From positions 4,526,001-4,590,000 of the forward strand of contig CP108997.1 of the NCBI GenBank assembly GCA_036226585.1: DNA of 64,000 nt, read 5' to 3'. This document shows, one piece after another, positions 59,375 through 64,000 of this stretch (positions within the stretch are counted from its first letter, which is position 1; the number at the start of each line of letters is the position of its first letter). The stretch comes from Streptomyces sp. NBC_00708 (GTDB lineage: Bacteria > Actinomycetota > Actinomycetes > Streptomycetales > Streptomycetaceae). Made by a program: the position numbers and the translations under genes. The notes under the pieces are model-generated. The model was not told the origin of the DNA and did not search any database. It saw only the letters and a list, made by a program, of their open reading frames with translations.

Positions 59375-60229
59375 GTGCCGACAGCCATAGCAGTGACCGG
59401 TGCCGGCCTCGTGCTGCCCCCGCAGGACCAGCAGACACCCCCGGCGGTCGTCCTGCGCGCCCCCGGCGACCAGCCGCTCGGCGAGGCGCTGACCGACATG
59501 CAGCTCCTCCTGGAGCAGCACGGGCACGTCATCGCCGTCTATCCGTCCGGCATCCCGGCCGCGCACGAGCGCCGGCTGCACACCGTCCGCTCCGTGCTGG
59601 AGAGCGACCGGATCGCCCTGCTCAAATCGGACCTGCCGCCGCTCGGCGTGGCCGTACTGGTGCGCCAGTTACGCCAGTTGTCCGTCTGCGACTTCAGCGC
59701 CGGGGTGATCGCCTCCGCCGCCAGGCTGCTGTCCCACTACATCCACGCGGGGGCCCTGCTCAACTCCGTGACCAGGCTCGACCGGGTGCCGGTCGGCCTG
59801 AAGTCGCACGCCAAGTCCTGGGTGCCCGGCTCGCAGTTCGCGGTGCTCGCCAACCCGGAGCCCCAGCTGATCAAGGTCGGTACGGGCGAGCTGGCAGGCC
59901 CCCGGTTCGCCACGCATCTCCTCGTCGCCCGGGGGCAGTCGCAGTCGGAGTGGGTGACCGGGACGCTGGCCCCGGGCTGGCAGGTGGGGGCGGTGCACGA
60001 GGCGGTGCTGCCCGACGAGTCGCCCGGCTGGTGGGGCACCTCGAAACTGGTCGAGTTCGCCGCCTTCCTGCCCGACATCTCGCTGATCTACCAACTGGTT
60101 TCCTCGGTGCGCAGAGAGGCCTGTACGTGGTGCGGAAACGAACTCATCGGCGACCGCTGCGGGCTGTGCAACGCCCCGCTGAACCCGCCCGAGAGCCGCA
60201 CGCGCGGCCCCGCCGCCCTGAGCCCTTGA
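59375..60229 (+). CDS. Conserved hypothetical protein with C-terminal zinc ribbon, Tad locus
   Basis: A 284-residue protein that opens the Tad/Flp operon. The body has mixed alpha/beta sequence (AVVLRAPGDQPLGEALTDMQ; LLEQHGHVIAVYPSGIPAAH; GVIASAARLLSHYIHAGALL) without a motif I recognise. The last 35 residues hold two C-x-x-C knuckles, TWCGNELIGDRCGLCNAP (CTWC...CGLC), a rubredoxin-like zinc ribbon. It has no signal peptide. GTG 59375 has GGGGAA upstream. Conserved genes of this form precede cpaB in other streptomycete pilus loci, from memory; a regulatory or assembly role is inferred. Confidence 0.7.
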   Translation: MPTAIAVTGAGLVLPPQDQQTPPAVVLRAPGDQPLGEALTDMQLLLEQHGHVIAVYPSGIPAAHERRLHTVRSVLESDRIALLKSDLPPLGVAVLVRQLRQLSVCDFSAGVIASAARLLSHYIHAGALLNSVTRLDRVPVGLKSHAKSWVPGSQFAVLANPEPQLIKVGTGELAGPRFATHLLVARGQSQSEWVTGTLAPGWQVGAVHEAVLPDESPGWWGTSKLVEFAAFLPDISLIYQLVSSVRREACTWCGNELIGDRCGLCNAPLNPPESRTRGPAALSP

Positions 60230-60298
60230 TGAGGCCCCCCGGCAGCCCCGCCCCGTTCCGCCCGTCGGCCCACATATCCCAACGAGGTTGCTCCGCCC

Positions 60299-61012
60299 AT
60301 GAATTCACGGCAACGCCGCGGCGTCATCCTGCTCCTCCTGTCGGTCCTGTGCGCCTTCGCGGCCTTCGCCGGTGTGCTCTCGGTGATCGGTGACGTGAAC
60401 TCGAAGGTCGGCCCCGAGGTGACCGCGTACCGGGTGCGGACCACCATCACGCCCTACCGGCCCCTGGAGGCGAGCCAGTTCGAGAAGATCTCGATGCCGA
60501 AGCGCTGGCTCTCGGAGAACGCCGTCACCGACCTCTCCGCCCTCCGCGGCAAGATCGCGGTCACCGAACTGCACAAGGGCTCGCTGCTCCAGGACGACAT
60601 GCTGGTCGACCGCCCCAAGCTGGAGAACGGGCAGCAGGAGATCGCCATCATGATCGACGCGGAGACCGGCGTCGCCGGCAAGATCAGGCCCGGCAACCTC
60701 GTCAACATCTACGCCACGTTCGCGGGCCGCACCGAGAAGGACAAGTCCACCTCCCGCGTCATCGTCGCCAACGCCAAGGTCATCGACGTCGGCCGGCTGA
60801 CCTCGCTCGAACCCAAGGCGGACGACCGCGGCGCCGGCCCCACCGAGGCGGTCCCGATCACCTTCGCCCTGAACACCGACGACGCCCAGCGCGTCGCCTA
60901 CGCGGAGTCCTTCGCCGAACACGTACGCCTCGCCCTGCTCCCCGACGGCAGCCCGACCACTCTGCGTCCGGGCGAGGGCAGCTACAACCTCGACGAAGAC
61001 AAGAACAAGTGA
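60299..61012 (+). CDS. cpaB: Flp pilus assembly protein CpaB (RcpC), SAF domain
   Basis: A 237-residue exported/anchored protein. The first 30 residues are a signal-anchor (NSRQRRGVILLLLSVLCAFA, AFAGVLSVIGD). The SAF domain follows (VRTTITPYRPLEASQFEKIS; ALRGKIAVTELHKGSLLQDD), then an extended domain with ENGQQEIAIMIDAETGVAGK and PGNLVNIYATFAGR, typical of CpaB/RcpC, which supports the outer part of the Tad machine. ATG 60299. It is followed by cpaE/tadZ after only 7 nt, so it belongs to the same transcript. Confidence 0.88.
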   Translation: MNSRQRRGVILLLLSVLCAFAAFAGVLSVIGDVNSKVGPEVTAYRVRTTITPYRPLEASQFEKISMPKRWLSENAVTDLSALRGKIAVTELHKGSLLQDDMLVDRPKLENGQQEIAIMIDAETGVAGKIRPGNLVNIYATFAGRTEKDKSTSRVIVANAKVIDVGRLTSLEPKADDRGAGPTEAVPITFALNTDDAQRVAYAESFAEHVRLALLPDGSPTTLRPGEGSYNLDEDKNK

Positions 61013-61019
61013 GGACCGG

Positions 61020-62267
61020 ATGAGCACACGCATCCTCCCGGCCGTCGGCGACGCCGACGCCGCCCGAGCCGTCTCCACGCTGCTCGGCCAGCTCCCCGAC
61101 GCGGAGCCGGCCGCGCCGCTCGGCGACTCGACCTCACTGCTCGACACCCTCGCCCGGCTCGCCGCCGAATCCCTCGACGAGCTGCCCGAGGTCGTCCTCG
61201 TGCACGAACGGATCGGCCCGGTCCCGGCCCTGGAGCTGATCCGGGAGGTGGCCCTGCGCTTCCCGGCCGTCGGCGTCGTCCTCGTCACCGCCGACACGAG
61301 CCCCGGGCTCTACTCGGCCGCCATGGACTCCGGCGCCCGCGGCCTGGTCGGCCTGCCTCTCTCGTACGAGGAACTGGCCCAGCGCGTCCAGGCCGCGTCC
61401 GGCTGGTCCGTCGGCGTCCGCCGCCACCTCGGGGCCGGTGCCGAGGTCTTCACCGGCCCCGGCGGCACGGTCGTCACGGTCAGCGGCGCCAAGGGCGGCG
61501 TCGGCACCACCGTCACCGCCGTCCAGCTGGCCCTGGCCGCCGCCGCGTCCGGGCACACCGTCGCCCTCGCCGACCTCGACCTCCAGTCGGGGGACGTCGC
61601 CTCCTACCTCGACGTGCAGTTCCGCCGGTCCGTCGTCGACCTCGCCGGCATCCAGGACATCTCGCCCCGGGTCCTCCAGGACGCCCTGTACAACCACGAA
61701 TCCGGCCTCGCCCTGCTCCTGGCACCGGCCGAGGGCGAGCGCGGCGAGGACGTCAGCGACCGCGTCGTACGCCAGACCGTGAGCGCCCTGCGCCACCGCT
61801 ACGAGGTCGTCGTCGTCGACTGCGGTACGTACATGAACTCGGCCAACGCGGCGGCGGTCGAGATGGCGGACCTGACCCTGCTGGTCACCACCCCGGACGT
61901 GATCACCGTCCGGGCCGCCAAGCGCATGGTCCGGCTCTGGGACCGGCTCCAGGTCCGCAAGGCCGAGGAGACCATCACGCTCGTCAACCGCCACACCCGC
62001 CACACGGAGATCCAGCCCGCGCTGATCGAGAGGATCACGGCCACGAAGGTCGCCAGGATCGCGGTCCCGGCGAACTTCAAGGAGCTCCAGGCCGTGGTCG
62101 ACGCCGGGCGCCTCCAGGACCTGGACGCCAAGTCCACGGTGAAGCAGGCCCTGTGGGCGGTCGCCGGGGATCTCGGTCTGGTCAAGAACGCGGAAGGAGC
62201 CGCCCGAGCGGGCAGAACGAAGGGGGACCGCGCCCTGGCCGGCGGCCGGCGGGGGCGTGGGAAGTGA
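61020..62267 (+). CDS. Tad pilus localisation ATPase CpaE/TadZ
   Basis: A 415-residue MinD/ParA-type ATPase with an N-terminal receiver-like domain (about 1-130; PEVVLVHERIGPVPALELIR and FPAVGVVLVTADTSPGLYSA resemble response-regulator folds without the phospho-Asp pattern). The P-loop is the deviant Walker A of this family, TVVTVSGAKGGVGTTVTAVQ (near 160), followed by HTVALADLDLQSGDVASYLD and VVVVDCGTYMNSANAAAVEM (switch II). It positions the Tad secretion apparatus at the cell pole or septum. Seven nt after cpaB; its stop overlaps the alternative upstream start of the next gene. Confidence 0.88.
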   Translation: MSTRILPAVGDADAARAVSTLLGQLPDAEPAAPLGDSTSLLDTLARLAAESLDELPEVVLVHERIGPVPALELIREVALRFPAVGVVLVTADTSPGLYSAAMDSGARGLVGLPLSYEELAQRVQAASGWSVGVRRHLGAGAEVFTGPGGTVVTVSGAKGGVGTTVTAVQLALAAAASGHTVALADLDLQSGDVASYLDVQFRRSVVDLAGIQDISPRVLQDALYNHESGLALLLAPAEGERGEDVSDRVVRQTVSALRHRYEVVVVDCGTYMNSANAAAVEMADLTLLVTTPDVITVRAAKRMVRLWDRLQVRKAEETITLVNRHTRHTEIQPALIERITATKVARIAVPANFKELQAVVDAGRLQDLDAKSTVKQALWAVAGDLGLVKNAEGAARAGRTKGDRALAGGRRGRGK

Positions 62268-62298
62268 ACCTGCGGCGACCGAGGGGGCGCGTTGCGTC

Positions 62299-62721
62299 AT
62301 GAACCTCTTACCAGCGGACCGGCGGCGGGGGACGGCGGCGTCCGGCGCGCCCGCCCGGGATGACCGGGGCCAGACCGCCGTCGAGTTCGTCGGCGCCCTG
62401 CCCCTGATCCTCGTCACCCTCGCCCTGCTCTGGCAGGCCGCGGTGGTCGGTTACACCTACGTCCTGGCGGGGAACGCCGCCGACAAGGCGGCCAGGGCCG
62501 CCGCGGTCGCGGAGGGCGGCCGGGCGGCGGCCTGCGAAGCGGCGGTGCGCGAGGACGTCCCCGGCGGCTGGAGCACCCAGGTCGACTGCGGCGGATCCGG
62601 CGAACTGGTCACCGCGACCGTACGCATCGACGTGCCGCTCCTGTTCCCCGGGGCGTTCAGCCTGCCCATGCACGCGACGGGCGAGGCCAAGGCGAGGAAC
62701 GAGGGGCGTGACGCGTGGTGA
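62299..62721 (+). CDS. TadE-family minor pseudopilin
   Basis: A 140-residue protein with a short basic N-terminus (RDDRGQTAVEFVGALPLILV) whose G-Q-T-A-V-E-F sequence, followed by the helix ILVTLALLWQAAVVGYTYVL, is the TadE prepilin-peptidase motif (Glu five after cleavage). The mature helix and two Cys (RAAACEAAVREDVPGG; STQVDCGGSGELVTATVR) form an exported minor pilin. ATG 62299 is preferred to GTG 62257, which would overlap tadZ. Its stop overlaps the next gene by 7 nt. Confidence 0.85.
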   Translation: MNLLPADRRRGTAASGAPARDDRGQTAVEFVGALPLILVTLALLWQAAVVGYTYVLAGNAADKAARAAAVAEGGRAAACEAAVREDVPGGWSTQVDCGGSGELVTATVRIDVPLLFPGAFSLPMHATGEAKARNEGRDAW

Positions 62722-63119
62722 GGCGCGTGGTGAGGCGCCTGGTGAGGCGCGTGGTGAGGCGCCACCCCACGGGTTCCCGGCAACGCGGGCAGGCCGTCAT
62801 CGAGTACGTGGGCGTGCTCACCCTGCTCCTCGTCGTCGCGCTGGCCGTCGTCCAGCTGGGCATCGCGGTGTACGCGGCCCAGCAGGCGGGTACGGCCGCG
62901 CGGACGGCGGCGCGGGTCGCCTCGACCGACGACCAGACGTACCGAGCGGGCACGGTGGCACGGGAGTCCATGAGCGGCTGGCTGGCGGACGGGGCCACGG
63001 TCACCTCGGGGGGCGGCGGCGATTCCGTCACCGTCACGGTCCGGGTCGCCATCCCCAGCCTGCTGCCGATGTTCTCCTTCGGCTCCGTCGAGAAGAGCGC
63101 CACCATGCCGAGCGACTGA
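62715..63119 (+). CDS. TadE/TadG-like minor pseudopilin with a repeat-encoded N-terminus
   Basis: A 134-residue protein. The N-terminus is VRRVVRRLVRRVVRRHPTGS, encoded by a four-copy 12-bp repeat, then SRQRGQAVIEYVGVLTLLLV and helix VALAVVQLGIAVYAAQQ, a typical G-Q-A-V-I-E-Y TadE-type prepilin. The exported part is Ser/Thr/Gly-rich and acidic (VASTDDQTYRAGTVARESMS). Several in-frame GTG codons at 62715-62742 could initiate; 62715 overlaps the previous stop. It should be processed by the prepilin peptidase and incorporated into the Tad pilus base. Confidence 0.8.
   Translation: MVRRVVRRLVRRVVRRHPTGSRQRGQAVIEYVGVLTLLLVVALAVVQLGIAVYAAQQAGTAARTAARVASTDDQTYRAGTVARESMSGWLADGATVTSGGGGDSVTVTVRVAIPSLLPMFSFGSVEKSATMPSD
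62718..62765. repeat. Four tandem 12-bp repeats at the start of the second tadE-like gene
   Basis: GTGAGGCGCGTG, GTGAGGCGCCTG, GTGAGGCGCGTG and GTGAGGCGCCAC are arrayed head to tail (62718-62765). Each unit begins with a potential GTG start preceded by G-rich sequence, and the array encodes an Arg/Val stretch. Confidence 0.85.
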
Positions 63120-63164
63120 CCCGGAACCGACCATGCGGCCAAAGGAAACGAGGGAGTCGAGCAC

Positions 63165-64000
63165 ATGAGCCTGCGGGCGCGCATCACCAGTCCCGAACCG
63201 GCGAACGGGATCAGCGAGGAGAGCCGGCTCGTCGGCGCCTACCGCGCCAAGCTCCTGGAGGAGATCGACCTCGCGGAGATGTCCGCCCTCGCCGCCGCCG
63301 AACGCAGGGCGCGGCTCGAACGCGTCCTCGGCCACATCATCAGCCGCGAAGGCCCCGTCCTGTCCTCCATGGAACGCTCGCAGCTCATCCGGCGGGTCGT
63401 CGACGAGGCCCTGGGCCTCGGCATCCTCGAACCCCTCCTGGAGGACGCCTCCATCAGCGAGATCATGGTCAACGGCCCCGAACAGGTCTACGTGGAGCGC
63501 GGCGGCCGGCTCGAACTCCTCCCGATGCGCTTCTCGTCCAACGAGCAGCTGATGCAGACCATCGAACGCATCGTCTCCACGGTCAACCGCCGCGTGGACG
63601 AGTCGAACCCGATGGTCGACGCCCGGCTCCCCTCGGGCGAGCGCGTCAACGTGATCATCCCGCCGCTCTCCCTGTCGGGACCGATCCTCACCATCCGGCG
63701 CTTCCCCCGCGCCTTCACGCTCCAGGAGATGATCACGCTCGGCTCGCTGGACGAGCACATGCTGGTCCTGCTCGCCGGCTTCGTCCGCGCCAAGTTCAAC
63801 GTGATCGTCTCCGGTGCCACCGGCACCGGCAAGACCACCCTGCTCAACGCGCTCTCCGGACTCATCCCCGGCGCCGAGCGCATCGTGACCATCGAGGACT
63901 CCGCCGAACTCCAGCTCCAGCAGTCCCACGTCATCACGCTGGAGAGCCGGCCGCCCAACGTCGAGGGCAAGGGCCGGGTCACCATCCGCGACCTCGTCCG
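63165..64000 (+). CDS. Tad secretion ATPase TadA/CpaF (partial)
   Basis: The first 278 residues of the Tad type II/IV-like secretion ATPase; the window ends inside it. N-terminal MSLRARITSPEPANGISEES and a helical pre-domain lead into ALGLGILEPLLEDASISEIM and VNGPEQVYVERGGRLELLPM, the typical CpaF block, then QLMQTIERIVSTVNRRVDES and NPMVDARLPSGERVNVIIPP. The Walker A is IVSGATGTGKTTLLNALSGL, followed by ERIVTIEDSAELQLQQSHVI with the Asp box. ATG 63165 has GAGGGAG upstream. It completes the five-gene run 59375-64000 and powers pilin export. Confidence 0.93.
   Translation, partial: MSLRARITSPEPANGISEESRLVGAYRAKLLEEIDLAEMSALAAAERRARLERVLGHIISREGPVLSSMERSQLIRRVVDEALGLGILEPLLEDASISEIMVNGPEQVYVERGGRLELLPMRFSSNEQLMQTIERIVSTVNRRVDESNPMVDARLPSGERVNVIIPPLSLSGPILTIRRFPRAFTLQEMITLGSLDEHMLVLLAGFVRAKFNVIVSGATGTGKTTLLNALSGLIPGAERIVTIEDSAELQLQQSHVITLESRPPNVEGKGRVTIRDLV

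Overview
The window is high-GC actinomycete DNA, almost certainly a Streptomyces chromosome. The signs are the strong G/C third-position bias, GTG and TTG starts, mycothiol metabolism (mca), a GTP-dependent PEP carboxykinase, a SigE-like sigma factor, a Tad/Flp pilus locus and a secreted chitinase behind a DasR-type operator. From memory, the order msrA - metB - threonine dehydratase - ABC pair - greA - mca - PEPCK resembles the SCO495x-SCO498x part of the S. coelicolor core; this was not checked by alignment.

Layout. 1-4.3 kb: an ABC exporter pair, an RDD membrane protein, glutamate dehydrogenase and a membrane protein. 4.3-9.7 kb: a 1618-residue TPR-CHAT (caspase-like) protein divergent from two small genes, which looks like a conflict or programmed-death module. 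9.7-20.3 kb: housekeeping genes (msrA, metB, a sigma factor with a coupled membrane protein, MarR, threonine dehydratase, DrrAB-type ABC, greA, mca). 20.4-23.6 kb: a large STAND/TPR signalling ATPase. 23.7-36.2 kb: an island of visibly lower GC, bordered by broken IS5-type transposases and other gene debris. It carries one 13-gene minus-strand operon. 36.2-47.8 kb: core genes again (thioredoxin-domain protein, hemolysin III with TetR, PEPCK, aminotransferase, NAT, secreted protease, DUF1206). 47.8-54.7 kb: a divergent D-amino-acid catabolism locus with PfkB kinase, IclR, RidA and a GntP/DsdX-like permease. 54.7-59 kb: a transmembrane Ser/Thr kinase and a GH18 chitinase. 59.4 kb to the end: the start of a Tad pilus operon, cut off within tadA.

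The most interesting system is the 24.4-34.9 kb operon. It opens with five deoxypyrimidine-type enzymes: two dCTP-deaminase-like paralogues, a dNMP-kinase-like protein, a thymidylate-synthase-like protein and a cytidine/blasticidin-type deaminase. These are followed by an APH-type kinase, three methyltransferases, two unusual HAD proteins, a GT4 glycosyltransferase and a GalU-like nucleotidyltransferase. Eight of the twelve junctions overlap or are under 10 nt apart, and a 16-bp terminator hairpin closes the unit. The content predicts a C5-modified, glycosylated and methylated (deoxy)nucleoside product, with self-resistance from the kinase and/or deaminase. I do not recognise it as a known cluster. 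The product and pathway are inference; the gene content, order and coupling are read directly from the sequence.
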